This document shows, piece by piece, positions 1-6,055 of a stretch of DNA of 8,985 nt (positions within the stretch are counted from its first letter, which is position 1; the number at the start of each line of letters is the position of its first letter). The stretch is taken from contig JAOTUT010000045.1 in NCBI GenBank assembly GCA_029863735.1, positions 1 through 8,985 on the forward strand, in the 5' to 3' direction. Origin of the DNA: Ignavibacteria bacterium (GTDB lineage Bacteria; Bacteroidota; Ignavibacteria; Ignavibacteriales; Ignavibacteriaceae). The notes below the pieces were generated by a model that was not told the origin of the DNA, ran no database searches, and saw nothing but the letters and a program-made list of their open reading frames with translations. The position numbers were made by a program, and so were the translations under genes.

Positions 1-188
1 TTCCTTTCAGGGAGTTCATATTCACCTTTCTTCAGTATAAGCTTAATCCCAAAACTATAGGGTGCTCCTTGTAATTTAATTTTAGCATTATCAATAATAA
101 TATATTCCGGCCAAATAAATTCCGGAACAACAAATTTTAAGATATATCTACGCAGACTAGATATTTTTTCAAATGCCAAATTTTTCAT
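1..188 (-). CDS. Probable FkbM-family methyltransferase, N-terminal fragment (runs off left edge)
   Basis: An open frame of 62 codons begins at ATG 188-186 on the minus strand and stays open to base 1. It reads MKNLAFEKISSLRRYILKF, then a segment with FIWPEYI, IIIDNAKIKL, GAPYSFGIKLIL and KKGEYELPER. The closing pattern (a short beta-rich lead-in with an 'xKGxYExPE' turn) resembles the region just before the SAM-binding core of FkbM-type methyltransferases, but the core motif lies outside the window, so the family call is inference. The start lies 18 nt after the stop of the preceding lipoprotein gene in the same direction, so it probably belongs to the same operon. No strong Shine-Dalgarno site is visible; a second ATG at 199-197 is in another frame and stops after four codons. 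An in-frame TAG at 209-207 bounds the frame upstream. Confidence 0.6.
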   Translation of the reverse strand, partial: MKNLAFEKISSLRRYILKFVVPEFIWPEYIIIDNAKIKLQGAPYSFGIKLILKKGEYELPER

Positions 189-206
189 ATCAAGCTCATT
201 GAATTG

Positions 207-785
207 CTATAGATAGAATTCAATTTTTAATTCACTCCAGCTTTTGGAATTTTGAGTTGCTATATCTTCCCAATAATAAATAACCCATGCAGCATTTATA
301 TCTGTAGACATAAGAAACCTGAGATTACCCTCATAAATTACCGGGGCTGAATTCTGAACAGGGACACTTATAAAATATTTAGCTGAATAGACTGCACTAT
401 CTGCCTGCAGCTCATATTGTTCATCGGAAAATGACAATACTATTGGAATACTCTGTGGTACCCTTATAACTAAATTATTAAAATATTGAAACTCTTGAGC
501 TATAGTCCAATCAGTTGGAAAAATATTCAGAACATTGCTTGACGGAAAAAAATAAAAGTTGCGATCAACTAATGGAGACCCCGAAGAAAAGTTTTTCTTA
601 TAATCATTAGCATTCTTATCCTTGAAAGAATTCTTTATATTTTCTATAACATCAGGCGGTTCAACCGGAACTCGATAACTAGATTTTGTTTCATTGGGGC
701 TTTCTGGTTCTCTTGACTCAAATATATCACACGCTTGTAATATCAGCAAAGAAGAAAAAAAACATATTTTTATGCGGGCATTCAT
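207..785 (-). CDS. Small lipoprotein of unknown function (192 aa), possibly NTF2-like
   Basis: This encodes a predicted lipoprotein. The N-terminus has positive residues (R4, K6), a hydrophobic stretch and a lipobox LQAC ending at Cys19, so it should be cleaved by signal peptidase II and lipidated. Asp20 follows the cysteine. A Ser/Pro/Glu-rich linker (about 21-45) leads to a globular domain. Around residues 46-60 there is a helical 'ENIKNSFKDKNANDY' segment, and the C-terminus contains 'WVIYYWEDI' and 'SWSELKIEFYL'. That layout (N-terminal helices, then antiparallel strands with a Trp-rich end) is reminiscent of SnoaL/NTF2-like lipoproteins common in Ignavibacteria, but this is an impression and no function can be given. 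Its start codon overlaps the methyltransferase stop (ATGA at 785-782), and no Shine-Dalgarno site is seen, so translation is probably coupled. Both lipobox and coupling support this start. Confidence 0.82.
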   Translation of the reverse strand: MNARIKICFFSSLLILQACDIFESREPESPNETKSSYRVPVEPPDVIENIKNSFKDKNANDYKKNFSSGSPLVDRNFYFFPSSNVLNIFPTDWTIAQEFQYFNNLVIRVPQSIPIVLSFSDEQYELQADSAVYSAKYFISVPVQNSAPVIYEGNLRFLMSTDINAAWVIYYWEDIATQNSKSWSELKIEFYL

Positions 786-1513
786 TTCTTTACAAAGATA
801 ATCAATCTTGGAGATGATTCTTTATTAAAATTATTCCCTTTATAATCGCCGAAATCTTTTACGAATGTAAATCCAGCCTTTTTAAGGTAATCATACAATT
901 CATCATAACTATATAATTGCACTGATTCGTAAAATTCTTCAACTGACCCGCTATTTTCAAGAGTGATATTTTTGACAACTCTGTTACCTTGAATAGTCCT
1001 ATTCTGTGTAATTCGCATACCATTTTCCGAAAAGACTGAAGTCGGTATCAGGTTTTTTACTAAATAGTTTTTATTAAAATAATCGATGACAAAATATCCT
1101 CCATCAATTAGCAAGTCATAAGCTTTTAATATTACACGAAAATTATCTTCATCATTATCAAAATAGCCAATACTAGTAAACAGATTTAGGGCAAGACTAA
1201 ATTTCTGTGTTGTCTTAAAATCTAAAATATCAGAAAAAACAAAATCTATTTTAACATCATTTTCCCGAGCATTTTCCTTTGCAACAGAAAGCAGCCATTG
1301 GCTTAAATCAACTGCCGTAACATCAAATCCTCTTTTAGCGAAATTAATTGCGTGTCTTCCTGAACCACACGCCATATCAAGTATTTTAGAATCAGATTTG
1401 ATATTAAGATTGTTGACAATTAACTCAACTAATCTTTCTGCTTCACTTTCATCACGATGACTGTAGACTTTAAGATAATTTTCTGAATTAAACCAGTCCT
1501 TATACCAACTCAT
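782..1513 (-). CDS. Class I SAM-dependent methyltransferase, substrate unknown (243 aa)
   Basis: A complete Rossmann-fold methyltransferase of usual length. Residues 44-55 read ILDMACGSGRHA, which is SAM-binding motif I (hhDxxCGxGxH). VTAVDLS at 65-71 carries the acidic residue (Asp69) expected to hold the SAM ribose hydroxyls. A DILDF at 95-99 fits the adenine-contact motif, and LNLFTSIGYF at 109-118 is the motif IV region of this Methyltransf_25-like family. The N-terminal WYKDWFNSENYLKVYSHRD segment is typical of a widespread family of small-molecule or uncharacterised methyltransferases, so the substrate cannot be named. The ATG overlaps the recR stop in an ATGA (1513-1510), and its own stop overlaps the next start in the same way, placing it firmly inside the ybaB-recR operon. 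A role in DNA repair cannot be inferred from that alone. Confidence 0.9.
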   Translation of the reverse strand: MSWYKDWFNSENYLKVYSHRDESEAERLVELIVNNLNIKSDSKILDMACGSGRHAINFAKRGFDVTAVDLSQWLLSVAKENARENDVKIDFVFSDILDFKTTQKFSLALNLFTSIGYFDNDEDNFRVILKAYDLLIDGGYFVIDYFNKNYLVKNLIPTSVFSENGMRITQNRTIQGNRVVKNITLENSGSVEEFYESVQLYSYDELYDYLKKAGFTFVKDFGDYKGNNFNKESSPRLIIFVKK

Positions 1514-2106
1514 AATGAACTTCGATTTAAAATTGCACGACCAATTGTAGCATCATCTGCAAATTCCAGGTCACCACCTATTGGTAAACCTCTGGCTATT
1601 CTCGTAACATCAAGGTTCAGTGGTTTGATCAATTTAGCAAGATAGAGAGAAGTGGTTTCTCCTTCCGTATCAGGATTTAGCGCAAGAATAATTTCTTTGA
1701 TATCTTCTGTTTCGAACCTCTTTAAGAGCTCTTTTATATGAAGTGAATCTGGCGTAATTCCAGATAAAGGAGAGAGCACACCTCCGAGAACATGATACAA
1801 TCCTCTGAACTCGTGCGTTTTTTCTATTGCGATAACGTCACTTGCCTCTTCAACAACACAGATAACCGACCTATCCCGCTTTTCACTTTTACAGATATTA
1901 CAAAGTTCTTCTTCAGAGAGATTAAAACACCTTGAACAAAACCTGAGTTTTAGTTTTAAATCCTTAATAGCAGTCATTAGACTCTCAACCTGTTGCTCAT
2001 CAGATTTTAGTAAAAAAATGGCAAGTCGCTGAGCAGTTTTTCTCCCTATTCCTGGCAGCTTGCTTAACTCTTCAATAGCAATTAAAAGTGGTTCAGCAAT
2101 TTGCAC
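1510..2106 (-). CDS. recR: Recombination mediator protein RecR
   Basis: RecR works with RecO (and RecF) to load RecA on SSB-coated single-stranded DNA at gaps in the cytoplasm. The 198-residue length is standard. Domains in order: an N-terminal helix-hairpin-helix with KLPGIGRKTAQRLA at about 16-29; a C4 zinc finger with Cys57, Cys60, Cys69 and Cys72 (FCSRC...LCNIC); a Toprim domain from about residue 80 with VVEEASD and ALNPDTEGE; and the conserved C-terminal RIARGLPIGGDLEFAD. The start is GTG at 2106-2104, one base after the ybaB stop; it gives the MQIAEPL N-terminus expected of the family, and a ybaB stop in the frame just ahead leaves no longer option of note. The ybaB-recR pairing is conserved in many bacteria. 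No missing residues are apparent. Confidence 0.97.
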   Translation of the reverse strand: MQIAEPLLIAIEELSKLPGIGRKTAQRLAIFLLKSDEQQVESLMTAIKDLKLKLRFCSRCFNLSEEELCNICKSEKRDRSVICVVEEASDVIAIEKTHEFRGLYHVLGGVLSPLSGITPDSLHIKELLKRFETEDIKEIILALNPDTEGETTSLYLAKLIKPLNLDVTRIARGLPIGGDLEFADDATIGRAILNRSSL

Positions 2107-2107
2107 T

Positions 2108-2434
2108 TTAAAGTCCCGGAATATTCATACCCGGAGGAATCATACCTTTGGTTACTTTTGCCATTTCTTCTTCAGCCAATTTCGCTGCTGATGAAATCGC
2201 TTTATTTACAGCAGCAACCACAAGGTCTTCAAGAATTTCTTTGTCTTCTTTATCTATAACCTGCGGGTCTATTTCTAAGGATATGATCTCTTTGTTTCCA
2301 TTTGCAGTAGCTTTTATCATTCCACCGCCGGCTTCTTCTGAAACTGTAAGATTACCAAGTTCACCTTGCACTCTTTGCATCTCTTCCTGCATTTTCTGAA
2401 CTTGCTTCATCATTGCCTGCATTCCGCCTTTCAT
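2108..2434 (-). CDS. ybaB: YbaB/EbfC family nucleoid-associated protein
   Basis: A 108-residue DNA-binding protein of the YbaB/EbfC family, which forms small homodimers that bind DNA and is almost always encoded beside recR, as here. The sequence begins MKGGMQAMMKQVQKMQEEM, the usual Met/Gln-rich N-terminal helix. It continues with the central strands VSEEAGGGMIKATANGNKEI and the hallmark 'GxGMVKVxxNGxxEI'-like pattern, then the helix 'DLVVAAVNKAISSAAKLAEEEM', and ends in the Gly/Pro/Met-rich tail 'GMIPPGMNIPGL'. It is the first gene of the minus-strand operon. An excellent Shine-Dalgarno site AGGAGG lies 6 nt before the ATG (2434-2432), which fixes the start. In many genomes dnaX precedes this pair; here the gene instead faces a divergent unit. 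Confidence 0.96.
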   Translation of the reverse strand: MKGGMQAMMKQVQKMQEEMQRVQGELGNLTVSEEAGGGMIKATANGNKEIISLEIDPQVIDKEDKEILEDLVVAAVNKAISSAAKLAEEEMAKVTKGMIPPGMNIPGL

Positions 2435-2440
2435 TAAAAT

Positions 2441-2446
2441 CCTCCT
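2441..2446 (-). promoter_or_regulatory. Strong Shine-Dalgarno site of ybaB (AGGAGG)
   Basis: The minus strand reads CAGGAGGATTTTAATG, giving a perfect AGGAGG with a 6-nt spacer to the ybaB ATG. It decides the start and shows that this organism uses canonical ribosome binding sites. Confidence 0.85.
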
Positions 2447-2488
2447 GAATTAAATCAATTAATGTTTATTTTTTGTGATTATTTTATT

Positions 2489-2496
2489 CAAATATA
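2489..2496 (-). promoter_or_regulatory. Promoter-like TAnnTTTG box upstream of ybaB
   Basis: The minus strand reads TATATTTG about 55 nt upstream of the ybaB start. It matches the Bacteroidetes-type -7 consensus TAnnTTTG. I see no matching TTTG at the -33 distance, so the call rests on one box and on its position in the 144-nt divergent intergenic region 2435-2578. The rest of that region is AT-rich, and I cannot assign a convincing plus-strand promoter. A weak TTGACT at 2507-2512 has only a poor -10 partner. Confidence 0.35.
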
Positions 2497-2578
2497 CTAC
2501 AATTGATTGACTTTGTATACGTAAAATTCCTAACTTCAGCACTGAATTTATAAAGAGGAGTTCTAACTTTTTTTCAAA

Positions 2579-3262
2579 ATGATTTCTCGGGAAAACAACA
2601 AATCAAATCTCACCGGATCACAGCAAGACTTTAGACTAGCTGAGTATTATGATTACTTTATCACTCAGAAGAATAACAAAGTAACTACGAAAAATCTTGG
2701 GGAAAAAACCGCATTACTCAACAAATATTTTTTTGAATACATCAAAGAATACAATATTCCTTGTGCTTATATAAAAAAGGAGGACAAAAGAAAACTTCAA
2801 TTTCTAAAATTTGATGAATTCCCTTTCCGCATAAAAATTATTAACTCAGCCGATGCAAGAACCGCAAAAATTTTTTCGATTAAGGCTGGCTCTTTGCTTC
2901 AGCTACCAATCCTCGAATACCATTACGGGGATTTAAAAGATTCAGTAATAACTGAAAGTCATATAATTTCTTTTAACCTCTGTTTATACGATGAGCTAAA
3001 AATAATCAATAGACTATGCTCAAAGATCAATGCAATCGTAAAATCTTTTTTTGAAAGAAGAGGCCTCTTACTTCTTGAACTAACCTGCATGTTTGGTAAA
3101 TTTGAAAGCAAGATTTTTTTAATTGATGATTTTTCTCCATTAAGCATTAAAATATCAAGTGGCAAAACTGAAGAAAAATTACCTGATCCATATAAAATTG
3201 AAACAGCAGCACAAATGAAAAAGTACTCTGACTTCCTCTTAAAACTGACGAACGGAGATTAG
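2579..3262 (+). CDS. Divergent SAICAR synthetase (PurC)-like protein, probably catalytically inactive
   Basis: This 227-residue protein aligns by eye with phosphoribosylaminoimidazole-succinocarboxamide synthase (PurC). Matching blocks include GEKTALLNKYFFEYIKEYNI (41-60, cf. GKGxLNNxIS..FEYL), INSADARTAKIFSIKAGS (88-105, cf. RNxAAGSLxKRxGIEEGT), LPILEYHYGD (109-118), ITESHI (124-129), the helix KINAIVKSFFERRGLLLLEL (149-168), FGKFESKIFLIDDFSPLSIK (172-191) and EEKLPD (198-203). The residues that define the enzyme are mostly gone. RNxxxGS becomes INSADAR, DFKLEFG becomes ELTCMFG, DEFSPDGSR becomes DDFSPLSIK, and the N-terminal YEGKAK nucleotide-binding loop is not visible. It is therefore probably a pseudoenzyme or has a new function; the activity is unknown. 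ATG 2579 is the only usable start: a TAA lies 12 nt before it in frame, and the AGAGGAG at 2554-2560 is 18 nt away. psd begins on the very next base. Confidence 0.75.
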   Translation: MISRENNKSNLTGSQQDFRLAEYYDYFITQKNNKVTTKNLGEKTALLNKYFFEYIKEYNIPCAYIKKEDKRKLQFLKFDEFPFRIKIINSADARTAKIFSIKAGSLLQLPILEYHYGDLKDSVITESHIISFNLCLYDELKIINRLCSKINAIVKSFFERRGLLLLELTCMFGKFESKIFLIDDFSPLSIKISSGKTEEKLPDPYKIETAAQMKKYSDFLLKLTNGD

Positions 3263-3916
3263 ATGTTCACAAAATACGGCTACACCACAATTGGTGTTGT
3301 TGCAGTAATTACTCTCCTTCTTATAACGTTAAGTTTTTTTGTTCAAAATAATCCTTTGAAAGTGACGATCCTTCTTGTTGCTGCTATTCTCCTTTTTCTA
3401 ACATTGAATTTTTTCAGAGACCCCGAAAGAAAAACTCCACATCAAGATGGAATTATTGTTTCACCAGCTGATGGCAAAATTATTCTTCTCCGGGAAAATA
3501 TAGTTAATTTATTTGTTGGAGAAAATTGCAATCAGATTTCAATATTTATGTCTCCGTTAAATGTTCACATAAACAGAATTCCAATTAGCGGAAAGGTCGA
3601 ACATCTTAAATACTATGAAGGAAAATTTATTGCGGCATTTGAAGATAAAGCATCAGAAAATAATGAAAGGATGGAAACTGGAATTGTTACTAACAACGGA
3701 AAAATTCTATTTACACAAATAGCCGGTTTTCTTGCGAGAAGAATAATCAATGAATTAAAGATAGGTGATAGTGTGACTATCGGAAACAGATTCGGAATGA
3801 TAAAATTCGGAAGCAGAGTTGACATATTCGTTCCGCGGAACTGGACACCAGCAGTAAAGCTCAATGAAAATGTTTACGCTGGCGAAACCATTTTATTCGA
3901 ACTGAAAAATAAATGA
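3263..3916 (+). CDS. psd: Phosphatidylserine decarboxylase proenzyme (short type)
   Basis: This enzyme decarboxylates phosphatidylserine to phosphatidylethanolamine at the membrane, using a pyruvoyl group made by self-cleavage. At 217 residues it is the short bacterial form. Two hydrophobic segments (about 9-28 and 33-50) anchor it, followed by NFFRDPERKTP. Catalytic features visible are SPADGKI with Asp70, SPLNVHINRIPISG with His102, and KFGSRVDIFVP, where cleavage is expected between Gly183 and Ser184 and Ser184 becomes the pyruvoyl group. The FGSR form replaces the LGST of E. coli, as usual for this subgroup. The ATG follows the TAG of the PurC-like gene with no gap, preceded by CGGAG at a good distance. 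Its own stop overlaps the pssA start (ATGA), and the two products act in consecutive steps. Confidence 0.95.
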   Translation: MFTKYGYTTIGVVAVITLLLITLSFFVQNNPLKVTILLVAAILLFLTLNFFRDPERKTPHQDGIIVSPADGKIILLRENIVNLFVGENCNQISIFMSPLNVHINRIPISGKVEHLKYYEGKFIAAFEDKASENNERMETGIVTNNGKILFTQIAGFLARRIINELKIGDSVTIGNRFGMIKFGSRVDIFVPRNWTPAVKLNENVYAGETILFELKNK

Positions 3917-4635
3917 ACCGACCACGCCTGACTCCCTCTGTGATTCCAAACCTGTTTACTTCCCTTAACATGTTCTGCGGATTTCTTTCTATTCTTAGTG
4001 CATCAGAAGGAAATTATATTTATTCAGCCTGGTTAATTTTTACAGCGGCTATTTTTGATGCACTCGATGGTCTGGTTGCGCGTCTGACTAATTCATCTAG
4101 TGAGCTCGGTGTTGAACTTGACTCACTTTCAGACATTGTGAGCTTTGGTGCGGCACCTTCATTTCTCCTTTATAAATCTTTTTTCTATTCGATGGATACC
4201 TGGGGAATAATCATCAGTGCGGTGCCATTAATTGCAGGCGGATTCAGGCTCGCGCGATTTAATGTTCATCTGGTTGGATTTTCAAAATCTTTTTTCCTGG
4301 GTCTGCCTATCCCCTCTTCAGCTTTAACAATAGCATCATTTGTTCTGGCATTTTATAACGAAGGCTATCCGAAACCTATTTCAGATTTTATCACACCGAT
4401 GATTTTAGTGCTTTCATATTTAATGGTTAGCAATATAAGATATGAAACACTTCCAAAGCTTTCTCTTAAAAGCATAAAAGAAAAACCATATCATTTTATT
4501 TTTTTAATAGCATCTGCAATTCTGGTAGTAATTATGAATAAGAAAGGGTTGTTCCTCGTTTTTGTTTTCATGATACTGATTGGTATTTTGAGATATCTTT
4601 ACAAATTGATTACTTCACGTCCAAACAATAATTAG
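3913..4635 (+). CDS. pssA: CDP-diacylglycerol--serine O-phosphatidyltransferase
   Basis: This integral membrane enzyme makes phosphatidylserine from CDP-diacylglycerol and serine, the substrate for the psd product next door. The CDP-alcohol phosphatidyltransferase signature D-G-x2-A-R-x8-G-x3-D-x3-D is complete: Asp52, Gly53, Ala56, Arg57, Gly66, Asp70 and Asp74. The N-terminal PSVIPNLFTSLNMFCGFLSI and the later GGFRLARFNV and LGLPIPSSA are typical of bacterial type II PssA. Several hydrophobic segments follow, including a pair at the C-terminus after KSIKEKPYHF. The length (240) is normal. The ATG lies inside the psd stop (ATGA at 3913-3916), implying coupled translation and a shared transcript. 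Confidence 0.96.
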   Translation: MNRPRLTPSVIPNLFTSLNMFCGFLSILSASEGNYIYSAWLIFTAAIFDALDGLVARLTNSSSELGVELDSLSDIVSFGAAPSFLLYKSFFYSMDTWGIIISAVPLIAGGFRLARFNVHLVGFSKSFFLGLPIPSSALTIASFVLAFYNEGYPKPISDFITPMILVLSYLMVSNIRYETLPKLSLKSIKEKPYHFIFLIASAILVVIMNKKGLFLVFVFMILIGILRYLYKLITSRPNNN

Positions 4636-4647
4636 TAGAATTTAAAT

Positions 4648-4920
4648 ATGTTCAAAGCAAAAGTTCTCATCAAAAGAAGAAAAACAATTCTAGACCCGCA
4701 GGGAAAAGCCGTTGAAATTGGTGCAAAACATCTGGGACTTAGTAATATAAAAAACACCCGTATTGACAAGTACATTGAGTTCAATGTTGACACCACTAAT
4801 AAAAAAGCCGCTGAAGATGAAGTGAATGATTACTGCAAAAAACTGCTTGCCAATCCCATAATGGAAGATTATGAATTTACTCTGTCCGAATGGACTCCTT
4901 CAGAGGAAGAAATAAAATGA
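4648..4920 (+). CDS. purS: Phosphoribosylformylglycinamidine synthase subunit PurS
   Basis: The small structural subunit of the three-part FGAM synthase (PurS-PurQ-PurL), step four of de novo purine synthesis; it is thought to help pass ammonia from PurQ to PurL. The 90 residues show the family's opening [20 protein letters not shown], then [17 protein letters not shown] and, near the end, [16 protein letters not shown], all standard PurS features. It starts 12 nt after pssA, with no strong Shine-Dalgarno site (TAGTAGAATTTAAAT before the ATG). The stop overlaps the purQ start in an ATGA. The change from lipid to purine genes occurs here without a promoter or terminator I can see. Confidence 0.95.
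   Translation: MFKAKVLIKRRKTILDPQGKAVEIGAKHLGLSNIKNTRIDKYIEFNVDTTNKKAAEDEVNDYCKKLLANPIMEDYEFTLSEWTPSEEEIK
4902..4907 (+). promoter_or_regulatory. Shine-Dalgarno site that decides the purQ start
   Basis: AGAGGA inside the end of purS lies 9 nt before ATG 4917. It supports the short purQ start that overlaps the purS stop rather than an in-frame ATG at 4890, which would add nine non-conserved residues. Confidence 0.7.
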
Positions 4921-5618
4921 AGCGACCTAAAGTTGGAGTGGTTGTTTTCCCAGGCTCGAACTGTGACCACGATACATATTATGTGCTCAAAAAAATGCTT
5001 GACTTAGATGTTATCTTTCTTTGGCATAAGCAGGCAACATTAGACGGCTGCGATGTAATAATTCTTCCTGGGGGATTTTCTTACGGTGATTACTTAAGGA
5101 CAGGGGCAATTGCAAGGTTCTCTCCAATTATGAACGAAGTAATTAAGTTCGCAAACGATGGAGGATATGTTTTAGGCATTTGCAATGGGTTTCAGATTTT
5201 ACTTGAAGCTGGTCTTCTTCCCGGAGTGATGATAAGAAATGAATCGCTCAACTTTGTTTGCAAAGATGTGTATCTAAAAATAGAAAATAAGAAAACAGTT
5301 TTTACAAAAGGTATAAACGGAAAAAGCTTTTTAAAGATTCCAATAGCTCATGGCGAAGGTAATTATTTTACTGATCAAAAAACTTTAACAGAACTCGATG
5401 ACAACAACCAGATAGTATTCAAATATTGTTCAAGTGATGGATTGATTATAAATGAAGCAAATCCAAACGGTTCAGTTATGAATATTGCAGGAATTACAAA
5501 TAAACAAGGAAATGTAATGGGGATGATGCCTCATCCTGAGAGGAGCAGTGATTCAGTATTGGGAAAAATGGATGGAAGTCTTATTTTCAGAGCGATGGTT
5601 AATAACATTTTAAATTGA
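4917..5618 (+). CDS. purQ: Phosphoribosylformylglycinamidine synthase subunit PurQ (glutaminase)
   Basis: PurQ hydrolyses glutamine and supplies ammonia to PurL for making FGAM from FGAR. With the start at 4917 the protein has 233 residues, the normal size, and begins [19 protein letters not shown] as the family does. Class I glutamine amidotransferase features are all present: the oxyanion segment [17 protein letters not shown] (50-66), the nucleophile Cys89 in GICNGFQIL, and His206 and Glu208 in MMPHPER completing the triad. [11 protein letters not shown] (141-151) is the conserved PurQ loop. The ATG sits in the purS stop (ATGA, 4917-4920). The large catalytic subunit gene purL, often adjacent, is not in this window, so it must be elsewhere. 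Confidence 0.96.
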   Translation: MKRPKVGVVVFPGSNCDHDTYYVLKKMLDLDVIFLWHKQATLDGCDVIILPGGFSYGDYLRTGAIARFSPIMNEVIKFANDGGYVLGICNGFQILLEAGLLPGVMIRNESLNFVCKDVYLKIENKKTVFTKGINGKSFLKIPIAHGEGNYFTDQKTLTELDDNNQIVFKYCSSDGLIINEANPNGSVMNIAGITNKQGNVMGMMPHPERSSDSVLGKMDGSLIFRAMVNNILN

Positions 5619-5630
5619 AAGGATAAAATT

Positions 5631-5831
5631 ATGTTTGGAAATTTAGGCGCTGGTGAGATAATTCTTATAGTTCTTGTAGTGCTCTTATTATTCGGTGCAA
5701 AAAAGATTCCTGAACTTGCTCGTGGAATTGGTAAAGGTATGAGCGAGTTTAAAAAAGGTATCAAGGATGTTGAAAACGAAATTAAATCCACCGATAATGA
5801 TACAAAAAAGGTAGACGAGAAGAAATCTTAG
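5631..5831 (+). CDS. tatA: Twin-arginine translocase subunit TatA
   Basis: TatA forms the pore-like element that moves folded proteins with twin-arginine signals across the cytoplasmic membrane, working with TatC. The 66-residue protein has the usual plan: a short N-terminus MFGNLGAGE with the conserved Glu9, one membrane helix [13 protein letters not shown] (10-22), the hinge [17 protein letters not shown] (21-37) with its conserved Phe-Gly and Pro, an amphipathic helix ([14 protein letters not shown]), and a charged Lys/Asp tail. TatA and TatE/TatB cannot be fully separated by sequence, but the Phe-Gly after the helix and the short length favour TatA. AAAGGA 7 nt before the ATG serves as Shine-Dalgarno site. 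It follows purQ by 12 nt, so it is likely the last gene of that transcript. Confidence 0.95.
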   Translation: MFGNLGAGEIILIVLVVLLLFGAKKIPELARGIGKGMSEFKKGIKDVENEIKSTDNDTKKVDEKKS

Positions 5832-5844
5832 TTCTCAATTCTTG

Positions 5845-5892
5845 AACCTGCCTACTCGCCTCGTGGCTGAACCGAGGGCCGTCAGGCAGGTT
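5845..5892. repeat. Two-tier inverted repeat (AACCTGCCT ... AGGCAGGTT)
   Basis: A perfect 9-bp outer stem pairs AACCTGCCT (5845-5853) with AGGCAGGTT (5884-5892). Inside it a 5-bp stem pairs CCTCG (5859-5863) with CGAGG (5873-5877) around a 9-nt loop. It is much richer in G and C than its surroundings and lies 13 nt behind the tatA stop. It is not followed by a T-run, so it does not look like a plain intrinsic terminator; an intergenic palindromic repeat or mRNA-stabilising structure is more likely. Confidence 0.7.
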
Positions 5893-5916
5893 AGTGGCTA
5901 GTCTATCTTTGACCCG

Positions 5917-5941
5917 AACCTGACTTCCTGCAGGCAAGTTT
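5917..5941. repeat. Imperfect second copy of the same palindrome family
   Basis: The stretch begins GAACCTGACTTCCTGC and ends AGGCAAGTTT. Its ends resemble the AACCTGCCT / AGGCAGGTT arms of the upstream repeat with a few changes, and its centre holds the perfect 8-bp palindrome CCTGCAGG (5927-5934). It is probably a decayed or shorter member of the same repeat family. Confidence 0.4.
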
Positions 5942-5977
5942 CACCAATACAACTCACTCTTCATTCATCATTATCCA

Positions 5978-6010
5978 TTTAGGACAGGTCTTTTCATTTT
6001 CTTAAATTTG
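5978..6010 (+). promoter_or_regulatory. Candidate Bacteroidetes-type promoter for sucD-ndk
   Basis: TAAATTTG at 6003-6010 is an exact match to the -7 consensus TAnnTTTG. About 21 nt upstream lies TTTA (5978-5981), one base off the -33 TTTG. The expected transcription start would be roughly 35-40 nt before the sucD ATG at 6056. The position after the tatA repeat and before the next gene is sensible. The match could still arise by chance in AT-rich DNA. Confidence 0.4.
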
Positions 6011-6055
6011 TAAATCATATTTTAAAATGCAATTTCAAATCAGGGATAAAATTTT

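Noticed and set aside
189..209. Lipoprotein and FkbM-like gene lie in the same frame, parted by one TAG; possible readthrough fusion or broken gene
   Set aside because: The two products look unrelated and complete at their junction ends, and being in the same frame has a one-in-three chance. No readthrough signal is visible.
2148..2399. Plus-strand open frame of 83 codons inside ybaB
   Set aside because: It is fully antisense to a well-supported gene, has low-complexity Ser/Ile-rich composition and no ribosome site; it is a shadow frame.
2959..3165. Minus-strand open frame inside the PurC-like gene
   Set aside because: Antisense to a frame with recognisable homology and no motif of its own.
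3613..3864. Minus-strand open frame inside psd
   Set aside because: Antisense to the catalytic region of psd; no independent support.
4890..4916. Longer purQ start giving nine extra residues
   Set aside because: The extra residues are not part of the PurQ family N-terminus, while ATG 4917 has a Shine-Dalgarno site and the ATGA coupling to purS.
5531..5791. Minus-strand open frame across the purQ-tatA junction
   Set aside because: Antisense to two confident genes, with Ile/Ser/Pro-rich shadow composition.
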